Part shown: in pieces, positions 24,738 through 33,572 of the stretch
Layout of the letters: each line of letters starts with the position of its first letter
How positions within the stretch are numbered: position 1 is the first letter of the stretch
Source: Christensenella sp. UBA4636
GTDB lineage: Bacteria; Bacillota; Clostridia; Christensenellales; Borkfalkiaceae
Direction of reading: 5' to 3'
Assembly: GCA_002405915.1 (NCBI GenBank)
Contig: DHMS01000035.1
Coordinates: 40,066-88,822 of the forward strand
Length of the DNA stretch: 48,757 nucleotides
The notes under the pieces: generated by a model
Told to the model about the DNA's origin: nothing
Seen by the model: only the letters and a program-made list of their open reading frames with translations
Database searches by the model: none
Translations under genes and position numbers: made by a program

Positions 24738-25169
24738 TCACACCCCACAATACAAAAGGCTTCTGCCCGTTTCGGGAAGCACTCTCATAAGTATTTTCTC
24801 CGCCGAGATATCGAACCACATTTCCCTCTTTACCAGGTCGGTGGACTGCGTAAGGTCGCCGTCGGCTTTAACGTGAACATACTGCTTGAGCATTGCTTCA
24901 TACACAAGCGACCGCGCGCTCTCTAAGTGGTCTATGCAAGCGCGTTGAAAGTCATTGTGTATCGAATGGTCATATATGAAGTTGTACACATGCGTTGAAA
25001 CGGTATCAAGTATTTCGTTGATAGAAATTTCGGCATAAGCGTCGTTCTTCGCTTGCTCCAAAAGGTTTGTTCCGAAGCGGTCTTGTATAGCTTTCATTGT
25101 CAGAACGTACCGCCCGCTATTCTCGCTGTATATCATGTGTTCGTCGCTGTATGGTTTTATAGTGTTCAT
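24738..25169 (-). CDS. head-tail connector-like protein
   Basis: 143 residues, helical: MKAIQDRFGTNLLEQAKN and HLESARSLVYEAMLKQYVHV. ATG at 25169 follows GAGGTGCG; the longer frame upstream has no ribosome site. Right after the major capsid gene, where gp6/gp15-like connectors are found. Confidence 0.6.
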   Translation of the reverse strand: MNTIKPYSDEHMIYSENSGRYVLTMKAIQDRFGTNLLEQAKNDAYAEISINEILDTVSTHVYNFIYDHSIHNDFQRACIDHLESARSLVYEAMLKQYVHVKADGDLTQSTDLVKREMWFDISAEKILMRVLPETGRSLLYCGV

Positions 25170-25236
25170 TAGCGCACCTCGTTTTGTTTTTGTAATGGAA
25201 AGGGGCTTTTTAAGAAAACCCCTTAGAAAACTTAGC

Positions 25237-26541
25237 TTAGTTCTTCGTATAGACGAAAGTCTGTACGTCGGACGGAACGCCGCCGTCAACTACTGCGAAC
25301 GCCTTGACGGTCTTAGTAGCGGTGAGGCTTATTGCCGCGCTGTAAAGGGTCGAGGAAGTCGTCGGGGTAGTGCCGTCGGTGGTGTAGTAAATCTTAGCGT
25401 TAGGCGTTGCGCACGCAAGAGTTACGGACACGGAAGTGTCAAAGTTCGAAGTACCGGGCGTAGCGGTTACTACTGCGGTGAGTACTCTCGAACCGGGTGC
25501 TTTAACCGTCAAGAGCGAAGTGGAAGAAGCGGGGTTGGTAAAGCCGTTCGCTACGATAGGAACGACGGAAAGACCGTCCCAACACTTCGCGCCCATTCTG
25601 TACTTAGGCTGCAATCTTCTGCCTTGTCCGTCGGGAGAGTCGATAATCTTAATCGCCGCGTTGAACGCAAGCACACGACCCGTGCCGATTGCCGATACGA
25701 CCATAGCTTTAACGCCGTTGATAGCGTCCGCTCTTACGCCCATATACTTAGCCGCAAGGTTGAATATGTTCGGGGACGCGACGTAGACGGGCATGTTGTT
25801 GATTTCGCCCAAATACCCGGAAGAAGCAACGGCGGGCGTGGTGTCGTCATCAAGACCGCCTTTGCGGAGTATCTTCTGCGCGCTGTCGGAGCCGCCGATT
25901 ATAACTTGTCCTTTCTTAAGCAATTCTTTCTTTGCCTCGGGGCGAACGATTATTGCGCGCATATCGTCGGGGTATGCGTCGATACCCTCGGCGGGGTTGC
26001 CCTCGTCGAGCTTAGTCCCCGCGTCGATTATTGCGGAGACGTAATCGGGAGTAGCGTCAAGCTCAACCCAATTTTTTTCGATTTCACCCGTAGCAATGCC
26101 GTTAAAGTTGGTGCGGAGCTGCGTCGCAATAGTCATAGCGTTAACCGCTCTGTTGACTTTGCCCGCAAGGTTGCTAAGTTCGGCTTCCGCAAGCTCAACG
26201 TTCATCATGTCTTGCTGAACGGTCGGAATATCGATATTTCTGTCGATTTCGTCAATTATCTTAACCGGGTAAGCCGCCGTGGTGGAAAAAGAAGCACCGT
26301 CGGAGTTGAACCAACCGCCGTTCTTGTCCGCGCCAAGTTCACGGGCGTAGTCTTCGACGGGTCTAATTCTTAAAACTTGAATTTCGGAAGCCGTGGTGTC
26401 GGTAGAATACTTCTCAGTTACCGCTTCGTTCGGACGGGTGAGTATCTGCTGAAAAATGTTTTCTTTTACCCTCGAGGACATTATTCTCTTGAGGGTCGCC
26501 TCGTTAATCATAGGCGTTTTGATATCTGCGAAAAGTTGCAT
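25237..26541 (-). CDS. major capsid protein with C-terminal Ig-like domain
   Basis: 434 residues. Residues 1-340 form an HK97-fold capsid subunit: ADIKTPMINEATLKRIMSSR at the start, spine-helix-like region near 110-130, GYLGEINNMPVYVASPNIF near 245. Residues 355-434 form an extra beta domain with the CHB_HEX_C signature (IYYTTDGTTPTTSSTLYSA), like the Ig-like decorations that phages display on the capsid surface. AAGGAG ribosome site. It follows the scaffold gene. Confidence 0.85.
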   Translation of the reverse strand: MQLFADIKTPMINEATLKRIMSSRVKENIFQQILTRPNEAVTEKYSTDTTASEIQVLRIRPVEDYARELGADKNGGWFNSDGASFSTTAAYPVKIIDEIDRNIDIPTVQQDMMNVELAEAELSNLAGKVNRAVNAMTIATQLRTNFNGIATGEIEKNWVELDATPDYVSAIIDAGTKLDEGNPAEGIDAYPDDMRAIIVRPEAKKELLKKGQVIIGGSDSAQKILRKGGLDDDTTPAVASSGYLGEINNMPVYVASPNIFNLAAKYMGVRADAINGVKAMVVSAIGTGRVLAFNAAIKIIDSPDGQGRRLQPKYRMGAKCWDGLSVVPIVANGFTNPASSTSLLTVKAPGSRVLTAVVTATPGTSNFDTSVSVTLACATPNAKIYYTTDGTTPTTSSTLYSAAISLTATKTVKAFAVVDGGVPSDVQTFVYTKN

Positions 26542-26577
26542 AAAAAATTACTCCTTGTAATAAAGATTTTAAAGCTA

Positions 26578-27135
26578 TTATCTGCGGTAGCTTCTGCCGT
26601 AGTAAGACCGCATAATACGGTCGTCATCGTCCATTTCCTCGTCCTTGCCCTCGGGCATTTCGGGTTTTGCTCCGAAAGGCTTATCGTCGAGGCTTTCGAC
26701 TACTTTGCCGAGCCGCTCTTCCAAAGCCGCTATGCGTTGCGCAAGTGCTTCGGTCGCGTCGTCGTTTGTTCTCTGTTCAAGCGCGGCAAGTCTTGTCTCA
26801 ATGTCGTTTACGGGCGGTTCCGCTTCTTCTGCGGGTTGTTCTTCGGTTTGCGCCGCTTCTTCGCCCTCTGCTTCGTCTACTCTGTCTTGCGCGCTCTGCG
26901 TGTCCTCGTCGCCCGCGTTTTCCTCTTGGGCGGCTACGCTTTCGTCGATACGGTCTTTTTCGGTTTGCGTATCCTCGCCTTTCTCTTCTATGTCCTCTTC
27001 CGCTTCGGCGACTTGCTCTTCGGTATCTTCGGCGGGTTTAAGCCCGTCAAGTACTTTCGCCTTATCTTCGTCGGACAGTTTCGAAATGTCTTTGAGAATA
27101 CTCTCGACCGTGACCTTTCTGTCGAAAAATGCCAT
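26578..27135 (-). CDS. capsid scaffolding protein
   Basis: 185 residues, extremely acidic with a basic end (MRSYYGRSYRR). N-terminal helix, a long Glu/Asp/Ala-rich region (near-repeats EDTQ..DRIDE and EDTQSAQDRVDE), then a coiled coil (LAQRIAALEERLGKVVESLD). Composition and location directly before the capsid gene are typical for scaffolds; the basic C-terminus would contact the capsid protein. Confidence 0.75.
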   Translation of the reverse strand: MAFFDRKVTVESILKDISKLSDEDKAKVLDGLKPAEDTEEQVAEAEEDIEEKGEDTQTEKDRIDESVAAQEENAGDEDTQSAQDRVDEAEGEEAAQTEEQPAEEAEPPVNDIETRLAALEQRTNDDATEALAQRIAALEERLGKVVESLDDKPFGAKPEMPEGKDEEMDDDDRIMRSYYGRSYRR

Positions 27136-27141
27136 TGTTGT

Positions 27142-27246
27142 TTACTCCTTGTTGTTTTTTTCTTGCAAGATTGTTTTCACACAAGCCAAACATAAGACCG
27201 TCTCTACGCCCGAGCCGTCTTGCTCTCCACAAGCTAACACCGACAA
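27142..27246 (-). CDS. possible small Cys-rich ORF
   Basis: 34 residues from a TTG start at 27246, MSVLACGEQDGSGVETVLC at the beginning, then CLAC. The four cysteines resemble a small zinc-knuckle protein. The ribosome site is poor, and the 200-nt gap it fills might instead be a leader for the scaffold gene or the relic of a lost gene. Confidence 0.3.
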   Translation of the reverse strand: MSVLACGEQDGSGVETVLCLACVKTILQEKNNKE

Positions 27247-27336
27247 CTTACGCCTTATATTCCTCGTGCTGGCAGTTTAACGCCTTGCTTAGGGCATAAT
27301 AAAAAGCGGGTACGCGTCCGCACTCGCCTTAAATTC

Positions 27337-28392
27337 TTAAATTATTTGTAATCGCGACGGATAATAAGCTCGTCCGTTCTCTCTTGAGAACGCTATGTAC
27401 TTACTCCGCCAAACCTTAGCCTTTTCTAAAGCCTCTTGATATCCTTTGCCGTCTACTCCCTTAGCTTCTATCGCCCGAGCTTCCCACGCTCTCACCGTCC
27501 GCTCAAGCTCTCGTTGTCTTTCGGTTATCTCGCGTTGTTTCCGCTCCTCTTTCGCGTTAGGTTTCGGAAACCGATAGTCCTTTTCGTAAGGAACGAGATA
27601 ATGACGGCAATTAAAGCCTAATAAGCCGTTTTTGTAGACCTTTCCGACCTTTGTCGTGTAATAAACGTCCGTCGCTATTTCAAGCGGTTGAAAGCTTCTG
27701 CCGTCGTCCGTTCTGCCGTAGCTTCCGTCAAGACTGTAAACCTTGCCTTGCCACGGTGAACAACGCTTCGAGCAGTCCGCATGCACGCTTGCAATGACAA
27801 GCCGCACACCGCTCGCTTTCAAGTCCGCTATGTCTTCGAGGTGCTTTGCATACCTTACTTCCATTTCGGCGCGGTTCCTAAGCGAATTGCGCCCCGTTAC
27901 GTCGTCCGTATCTAACGCCGTTTGCTTTGCAAGCTCGTCTATTATCGGCTTAACCTTTTTGTTGACGTAATCGCGCATATACGTTTGCGACGGCACGCCC
28001 ATATTGAGAGCCTTGTCGGCGACGGTACCGCCGTTATCCCTGGCAAAGCCTCGCCGTTTAAACTCCGTGTAAAACTTTTGCCTTTTCGGCTCCGCAACGT
28101 TCGGCTCCGTGAGCTTCTTTGCAAGCATTAAAGCGTAATAATCGCCGTCGAAAAGGCTTAAAATCGTCCGAAACTGTCTGTTGTAGAAGTTTATAAGGCT
28201 ACTTACGGAAACTTCCTTTAACGCGGTGTTCGTCAGTCGTGAAACCGCTTCCCGAATTATCTTCTTGACCGTTTCGTCCGTCTGCTTCTTCGTCGTTCCC
28301 GTCAACAGTTTCTTCACCGCTAACCGTATCTTCGTTTCCGCCTCGTCCAAAATCTGCGCTTGACTGTTTAGCGGTCGGTTTGCCGTCTCCAT
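27337..28392 (-). CDS. phage minor capsid protein 2
   Basis: 351 residues. The family hallmark is in the middle: HADCSKRCSPWQGKVYSLDG near residue 205, then GLLGFNCRHYLVPY near 255. The rest is helical, with a basic coiled C-terminus. Minor capsid protein 2 sits at the portal and takes part in head assembly. The ATG at 28392 has GAGG before it and lies 194 nt inside the portal gene in another frame. Confidence 0.85.
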   Translation of the reverse strand: METANRPLNSQAQILDEAETKIRLAVKKLLTGTTKKQTDETVKKIIREAVSRLTNTALKEVSVSSLINFYNRQFRTILSLFDGDYYALMLAKKLTEPNVAEPKRQKFYTEFKRRGFARDNGGTVADKALNMGVPSQTYMRDYVNKKVKPIIDELAKQTALDTDDVTGRNSLRNRAEMEVRYAKHLEDIADLKASGVRLVIASVHADCSKRCSPWQGKVYSLDGSYGRTDDGRSFQPLEIATDVYYTTKVGKVYKNGLLGFNCRHYLVPYEKDYRFPKPNAKEERKQREITERQRELERTVRAWEARAIEAKGVDGKGYQEALEKAKVWRSKYIAFSRENGRAYYPSRLQII

Positions 28393-29971
28393 AATAGTCG
28401 TCCTCGCTGAAATTCATTTGATTGCTTTCGTCTAAGCAACGCTTATACTCTTCGTCGACTTGTACCGTGTCGTCGTCGAAGTTAAACATTTGCACGGCTT
28501 TGTACTTCGAAAGGAAACCGCCCGTTAGTCCCATGTTGATTATCTCGGCAAGTGCATAGCGGTTAGTAAGCCCCGCGGACGACCAACGAACGACAACGGT
28601 ATCGGAATATCCGTAATACTCCGTTACGCGCTTTAAAATCTTGTTTATAGGCTCTTCAAGCCCCGCGCGCTTATCATTCACGTAGCCCGCCGTTTCGTCC
28701 TCTTCCGTCGATACTTCCCTCGCCGTCCTTGCCGCCGTCGTGTCGTTAAGGAAAGACGCTATCGTCGAAATATTCAAGCCCGTATTGATTGCTATGTCTT
28801 GAATTATCCTCGTGCGCGTTTCCGTCCACTCTTGCGCCCTAAGTTCAAACTGTATCGGTTGCGGCGTTTCCTTGTCGGGGTTCGTCGTCGGATACTGAGT
28901 AAAGGCAAATTCGTCAAAGCCCGAATTGTAGCTGCCGTTGCCTTTCGCCGTAAAATTCTTCGGTATCAAGACCTTGCCGCGCCCTAAGTACATATCGGTG
29001 TTCGCCGCCGCGTGGTAATAGTCCCACTCTTGCAAATAGCAAATAATCTTTGCAAGGAAGCTTTCGCCGAACGGCACTTCGGGTAAGCCCGTCACGCCTT
29101 TAGTGAATTTGACAAGCTCGCACCCTAAGTCTTTGAACGGTAACCGTATCGGCTTATCAAAAATGATATCGGGATATGACTTATTTATCGGCTTTCGGTC
29201 TGCCGGGCTTAAATCTGCAAACGGCATTCGCCCGCTATCGCCTTGTTGTATGTAGCTGCCGCTCACGATATCGCCGCTTGACTTGAATACGCAATACTCA
29301 ACTACGGGAACATTCTTCTCAACGCTGCCGTCGGCTCTCGTGTAATCGTCGAAATGTCTGTATTCGACTACATAGTAGTTAGAGATAGGTTGTCCGCTTT
29401 TGTTCTTAACGCCTAAGTTCGTAAAGCATTTCAAAAAGCACTTAACGGCGATTATATCGCCCCTCGCGCCTATAATAGGCAAGAAGCTATCAAGCCTTAG
29501 CGCGTCGAGCCACAAGCCCTTGTAGTCGTAATTAAGCTTTATAAGCCCCGTTCCGACCGCCGCGACGTATTCGGCAAGCCTCGACACGACGCTATCGAAA
29601 TCAACGTCTTTCGACCATTCCGACGAAATGAAGTTCAAAGCCTTGTTCGGCGCATTCTTGTCTCGCTCTTCACCCGCGTTCTTGAACATTACGCGCCCGC
29701 CTACTATCTTGCGCGCAATCTTCGATACAAGCGCGCTTCCGATATGCGTTGACGGTATGCCTTTGTCTTGCGAATGGAAGTAAGGCACCCAACCGTCAGC
29801 CCACCACGCCCAATTGCGCACGAAGCGGTTCATAAACGACGTATACTCCGCGCTTATCATTGAGTAATAAGCCGCTCGGCTTATGTATGAATACGTGTAA
29901 TAGTCGTTAAAAACGCCGCTCCGTATAGGCGGCGCGACGCTCTGTTGATTGTTTATAATTTCAAAGTCCAT
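28199..29971 (-). CDS. portal protein
   Basis: 590 residues. SPP1-type portal of the DNA-packaging vertex: N-terminal wing with conserved aromatic residues (RFVRNWAWWADGWVPYFHSQ), clip/stem region around 380-450 containing LNDTTAARTAREVSTEEDET and DKRAGLEEPINKILKRVTEY, and an acidic low-complexity tail (from about 520) that overlaps the following gene. GGTGAAATATT before the ATG. Confidence 0.85.
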   Translation of the reverse strand: MDFEIINNQQSVAPPIRSGVFNDYYTYSYISRAAYYSMISAEYTSFMNRFVRNWAWWADGWVPYFHSQDKGIPSTHIGSALVSKIARKIVGGRVMFKNAGEERDKNAPNKALNFISSEWSKDVDFDSVVSRLAEYVAAVGTGLIKLNYDYKGLWLDALRLDSFLPIIGARGDIIAVKCFLKCFTNLGVKNKSGQPISNYYVVEYRHFDDYTRADGSVEKNVPVVEYCVFKSSGDIVSGSYIQQGDSGRMPFADLSPADRKPINKSYPDIIFDKPIRLPFKDLGCELVKFTKGVTGLPEVPFGESFLAKIICYLQEWDYYHAAANTDMYLGRGKVLIPKNFTAKGNGSYNSGFDEFAFTQYPTTNPDKETPQPIQFELRAQEWTETRTRIIQDIAINTGLNISTIASFLNDTTAARTAREVSTEEDETAGYVNDKRAGLEEPINKILKRVTEYYGYSDTVVVRWSSAGLTNRYALAEIINMGLTGGFLSKYKAVQMFNFDDDTVQVDEEYKRCLDESNQMNFSEDDYYGDGKPTAKQSSADFGRGGNEDTVSGEETVDGNDEEADGRNGQEDNSGSGFTTDEHRVKGSFRK

Positions 29972-29981
29972 AATATTTCAC

Positions 29982-31331
29982 CTACTTGTAATACGCCGTC
30001 ATCGAGGGCGTTTCCCATAAATTCTCGGGGTTCGTGTAATATGTAGCTACCGCATAACGGAACGCGTCGGCACAGTCGTTCGGAACTTCGGGGTCGTAGC
30101 CCTTGTTGTCCTTATCCCATACCATACTTTCAAGGTCAATGACAAGTTGGTCGTCTTTCTCTTCAAACTGTTCGCGCACGTAATTATAAAAGTTACCCTC
30201 GTTGAGAATAACTATCGCGTTTCGCCCTAAAGCGTTGTTTACTATGTCCGTCGTTTGCAAGATATCTTTCTTCGTGAACTTCTGCACATTGTAGAACTCG
30301 GGCAGATTGTACGAAAGCGTCAATACGAGGTCTGCCGCCGCGCAGTCAATCGGCATGCAGAATTGCACGCCGTTTTGTAGTAGTTTGTAATTCGTGCATA
30401 AATCGCTCAAATACCTCTTAATATAAGGCACTAACTGCTCGTTTGATAACTGCCCGTTGACTTTCGGGTTGTGATAGAACGGCTTCAACCTTACGGCTTG
30501 CCCGTTCTCCATTATCGCAAGCGGCTGTAAGGTCGTAGCGTCGTTCGTGTTCGCGCCGTCGCCGCCTATAATGCAATACCGTATGCGGTGCAGTCCGTAC
30601 CGCTTCGAGAACTCCTCGGGCGTTAAATAATGCTTCTCTCGCCTAAACAACGGATAGACAAGCCCCTCGGTCTTTACCCAATTGCCAAGTATCCACCGCT
30701 CAAAGTATATCGTCCCTCTGTATTCGTTTTCGAGGTCGCTCACAAACTTCGGCGATAGCTTAGTATTGTCGTAGATAGTAAAATGTTCGTTGTATGTATT
30801 CTCTTTGTCGTTATCTATATGCTTCTTCACGAAATGCGACGGGCTTTCGGGGTTGCACGTTGCGTCGCATTTAGCATTGTCACAGTCAAGACGGCTCTTG
30901 AGCATTTGAAAGAAGTTCTCAGGGAACGTCGTCAACTCGTCGCAGTACGCATACCCTAAGCCGATACCTTGTATTTTCGTTATCGCCCTCTCGTCGTTCG
31001 CGCCTACTACATAGCACCACTTCCCGAACATCTGTATCATTCTGTTGCCGCTCATATCGCCCTTGACGGCTGAAATATGCTCGTAACCGAATAGCTTACG
31101 CATTTCTTCAAACACGTTCCTTTCGAGCGTTGCAAGCGTCTTACCGCAAAATAGAATGTTGTGGTGATAATGTTCCTTTATTCGTAGCGGAACAAGGAAA
31201 TAACTAACCATTGTCTTACCGCTACGCGTTGCGCCCGATAGAATGTTCCACCGCTTGTTCGCAAGTCTGATTACTTTCTTTTGCTTCTCTGTGAAACCGT
31301 CAAACTCTTTCCTCTGTTCAGTACTCTCCAT
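29982..31331 (-). CDS. terminase large subunit
   Basis: 449 residues, PBSX/SPP1-type. ATPase: Walker A GATRSGKTM at residues 33-41, Walker B GYAYCDELTTF near residue 127. Nuclease: first acidic cluster IIGGDGANTNDA near residue 250, later acidic residues in DCAAADL near 315 and NDCADAFRYAV near 425. Drives DNA into the prohead and cuts the concatemer. Overlaps the small subunit gene by 14 nt. Confidence 0.93.
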   Translation of the reverse strand: MESTEQRKEFDGFTEKQKKVIRLANKRWNILSGATRSGKTMVSYFLVPLRIKEHYHHNILFCGKTLATLERNVFEEMRKLFGYEHISAVKGDMSGNRMIQMFGKWCYVVGANDERAITKIQGIGLGYAYCDELTTFPENFFQMLKSRLDCDNAKCDATCNPESPSHFVKKHIDNDKENTYNEHFTIYDNTKLSPKFVSDLENEYRGTIYFERWILGNWVKTEGLVYPLFRREKHYLTPEEFSKRYGLHRIRYCIIGGDGANTNDATTLQPLAIMENGQAVRLKPFYHNPKVNGQLSNEQLVPYIKRYLSDLCTNYKLLQNGVQFCMPIDCAAADLVLTLSYNLPEFYNVQKFTKKDILQTTDIVNNALGRNAIVILNEGNFYNYVREQFEEKDDQLVIDLESMVWDKDNKGYDPEVPNDCADAFRYAVATYYTNPENLWETPSMTAYYK

Positions 31332-31713
31332 TCTTTACCCCCTCTACTGCCTTGCACACCTTTTCAAGCGCGCTCTGTTCATCCCCGGCATTACTGCTTA
31401 GGTCGAACATTGCCGTCAGTCTGTCTATTATCTTCAAGAGCGTTTCGGCGGAGAGTTCCTCGTTGTCTACTTTGTATCTTAGCTTCTTGAAAGCTTCCTC
31501 AACTAAACTTTTGACAACTTTTTTATCCGAAAAAGTTTCCTTTTTGACTACTTCGTCTACTTTTGTTAACTTTTGTAAACTTTTATCTTTCTTCAATTGC
31601 TTTGCAATTGCCGCTTTACTTACGTTATACTTTTCGGCTAACTCGTCATAGGTCGCTCCCGCCGCATATTCAATTGTTATGTGGCGTATATCGTCCTTTG
31701 ATAGCTTTGCCAT
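31318..31713 (-). CDS. terminase small subunit
   Basis: 131 residues. N-terminal HTH (IEYAAGATYDELAEKYNVSK, AAIAKQLKK), a central linker, helical C-terminus for oligomerisation. Overlap with terL and AAGGAG ribosome site support the call. Recognises the packaging site. Confidence 0.8.
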   Translation of the reverse strand: MAKLSKDDIRHITIEYAAGATYDELAEKYNVSKAAIAKQLKKDKSLQKLTKVDEVVKKETFSDKKVVKSLVEEAFKKLRYKVDNEELSAETLLKIIDRLTAMFDLSSNAGDEQSALEKVCKAVEGVKNGEY

Positions 31714-31722
31714 GTCGTCTCC

Positions 31723-31971
31723 TTAGTTTACCTCGTGCCTCAACTCTTCGTCACTCTTGTCCCAAATAGCAAGTCTGTGTTGCAGACATATAGCGTAGTC
31801 CGACATATGCCGCAGTTGGTCTCTCATTGCGTTCCTCATCTCCCATGAGATACTTTTATCAATAGCCTTTTTGCTATAAAGAAAAGCCGAGAGTTTTACA
31901 ATTTTTTCGTTAAGTTCTTCAATTTCGATTTGAACTCTTTCCTTTGCTGTTAATGTTTTTTCTTCTTTCAT
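31723..31971 (-). CDS. small coiled-coil phage protein (crAss001_48-related type)
   Basis: 82 residues. ERVQIEIEELNEKIVKLSAF near the start, RDQLRHMSDYAICLQHRL near 60: the pattern of small coiled proteins common in gut phages and known as crAss001_48-related. Role unknown. ATG at 31971 follows AAAGGAG, right after the cassette terminator at 32000-32031. Confidence 0.55.
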   Translation of the reverse strand: MKEEKTLTAKERVQIEIEELNEKIVKLSAFLYSKKAIDKSISWEMRNAMRDQLRHMSDYAICLQHRLAIWDKSDEELRHEVN

Positions 31972-31992
31972 AATAACTCCTTTATTATTTTT

Positions 31993-32031
31993 TTGCATAA
32001 GAAAAGCAGAGACTGTTTTTAGCCTCTGCTT
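31993..32031 (-). terminator. cassette-type terminator, copy 2
   Basis: Minus strand stem AAGCAGAG/CTCTGCTT (32004-32011 with 32024-32031), then TTCTTATGCAAAAAAA. Same stem as at 13926 and 43215; it would lower transcription into terminase. Confidence 0.75.
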
Positions 32032-32044
32032 GTTTGTGTGTTGT

Positions 32045-32296
32045 TTAGTAGATTATAGGGTTGCCGTCTTCGTCCTCAAGCGGGAAGTCCTCGTCTATAT
32101 CCTCATCGGTTATAGGTCTACCTCTCTCTAATGCTTTTTTCATTCTCAAGCAATAGTTTTCATAGCTCTCGGGTATAATCTGCACGGGAAGTTCATTGAA
32201 TTCAAATATGTATCTGCTTCTTATCTCGTCCATTTCCTCACGTGACAACTCTTCATCATCTTCTATATTTTTACGGTTTATACTTTCCTCTTCCAT
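32045..32296 (-). CDS. acidic partner of the metallopeptidase-like gene
   Basis: 83 residues, very acidic (EEESINRKNIEDDEELSREE; end PITDEDIDEDFPLEDEDG). Starts 26 nt inside the end of the HExxH gene and has its own AAGGAG. No sequence match to the other two acidic partners beyond the DEDIDED-like end, but its place in the cassette (effector-like gene, acidic gene, AGCAGAG terminator) is the same. Candidate inhibitor of the upstream enzyme. Confidence 0.65.
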   Translation of the reverse strand: MEEESINRKNIEDDEELSREEMDEIRSRYIFEFNELPVQIIPESYENYCLRMKKALERGRPITDEDIDEDFPLEDEDGNPIIY

Positions 32297-33533
32297 TATT
32301 TTTTATAACTCCTTGTTTTAAATCTTGATATATTTCCTCGAAAGCCGCCATTGTTTCCGGCATAAATCTCTTTAAGACTTTGTAGCTTTCGCCTTTGACA
32401 GCAAGAGCCGAAGCACATTCTGCAAAAGCTTCGTTTGCGCGGCTCCCCGCTTTTTTAAAATATTGTGTACTATGTCCCATGCCTGCAATATATTGTTTTC
32501 CTTGTGTATATCCCGCCGCTACATCGCTTAAATCGCCCCATTTGCGTTTAACTTCTGCGGGGAACCCACGAACAATATCGTATTCTTTTTCTGCTTTCTT
32601 ATATTCTTTAGACCTCATAAACGCCCTTAATTCGGGGCTACTACCATATCCAGCCTTTCGGCGCAACTCCATTTCTTTATTAAGCATTTCTGTCCAAGCT
32701 TGTTTGCAGTCTTCGTAGTTTAGACCCAACTTTTTTAAAGCAATCTCTTTATCTTCTTTGATTTCCGATATTGCCGTTTTCCAATCAATCTTTTTGCACT
32801 CATCAAATAAAACTCTTTCGAAAGTCTTTCCGTTTCTAAGTATATGCGTTTCACTTAAAGTCGAATGCGTTATTTGATAACCGCTCATCTTAGAAACGTC
32901 TATATGTTCTCCGTAGTTTGCGTCTATTGCGTGCCATGACTCGTGAAAAAATACAGTCCCCTCTTCATAAGGGCTATCATATTTTTCTCCGCCGATATTT
33001 CTTTCCTTACTAAATGCTACTTTGTTTGCGCCCGGGAAATAAGCCGTGTCCTTAGTGTATGCGTTATTATATCCGAAACTGTCTTCGTTAAACAACCGTA
33101 CCGTAGTGTCGCGCATTTCTACTGTAGCCGCTTGTAATGACCCTGTGACAAACTCTTTTGTTAAATGCTTGTCGTAAATCATTCTGTCGCTTAAAAGCAT
33201 TTGCTCGATTGCTTGTTGGCTTTTCTCGTTGTCCGCTTGCTTAGCTTCTTCGCCCTTAGCCTCTTCCGCGCCCTCTTTCAAGCCGTCCTCGGTATATTGG
33301 TCTTCGCCCTCGGGTGTCCACGGCGGATACACACCGTGCTGCTTCAAGGCTTCCCACGCGTCACGCGGTCGCGCTCCCTCGGGTAACGATATACCGAATT
33401 TCTTGCATAGCCCGAAAGGCAATGCGTTCTTGTTGGTCGTTCCGCCCTCGTCGTCGATTACTTCCGCCGTCGCGGGGTCCCACGGCTTCTTTGATATGAA
33501 ATCATAGCTCGCGTTTTGTCTGTACGTTGCCAT
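32271..33533 (-). CDS. HExxH metallopeptidase-like phage effector
   Basis: 420 residues. N-terminus ATYRQNASYDFISKKPWDP includes the RQNA.YD element found in the three HPRD-tag proteins. A conserved-looking block follows (LPFGLCKKFGISLPEGARP, RDAWEAL). The catalytic-type motif HESWHAID lies near residue 195 and a possible third ligand in ANEAFAECASAL near 375, the layout of gluzincin peptidases. First gene of the late region; AAGGAG ribosome site. It is not a known morphogenesis protein, so a toxin or a head-maturation protease are the two options; pairing with an acidic gene favours the first. Confidence 0.7.
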   Translation of the reverse strand: MATYRQNASYDFISKKPWDPATAEVIDDEGGTTNKNALPFGLCKKFGISLPEGARPRDAWEALKQHGVYPPWTPEGEDQYTEDGLKEGAEEAKGEEAKQADNEKSQQAIEQMLLSDRMIYDKHLTKEFVTGSLQAATVEMRDTTVRLFNEDSFGYNNAYTKDTAYFPGANKVAFSKERNIGGEKYDSPYEEGTVFFHESWHAIDANYGEHIDVSKMSGYQITHSTLSETHILRNGKTFERVLFDECKKIDWKTAISEIKEDKEIALKKLGLNYEDCKQAWTEMLNKEMELRRKAGYGSSPELRAFMRSKEYKKAEKEYDIVRGFPAEVKRKWGDLSDVAAGYTQGKQYIAGMGHSTQYFKKAGSRANEAFAECASALAVKGESYKVLKRFMPETMAAFEEIYQDLKQGVIKNNGRGKYKP

Positions 33534-33572
33534 AATAATAACACTCCTTTTGTCAATTGTCAACCCTTTTAA

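Noticed and set aside
25135..26373. Long plus-strand open frame of 412 codons
   Set aside because: Antisense to the major capsid gene; Arg/Val/Tyr-rich shadow frame.
27256..27336. Frame with CGRVPAFYYALSKALNCQHE
   Set aside because: Looks protein-like but has no start codon and a stop directly before it; at best a relic.
33533..33564. Promoter TTGACA-N17-TATTAT before the HExxH gene
   Set aside because: The -10 would overlap the start codon, so transcription would begin inside the gene; similar chance boxes lie before 14561 and 43853.
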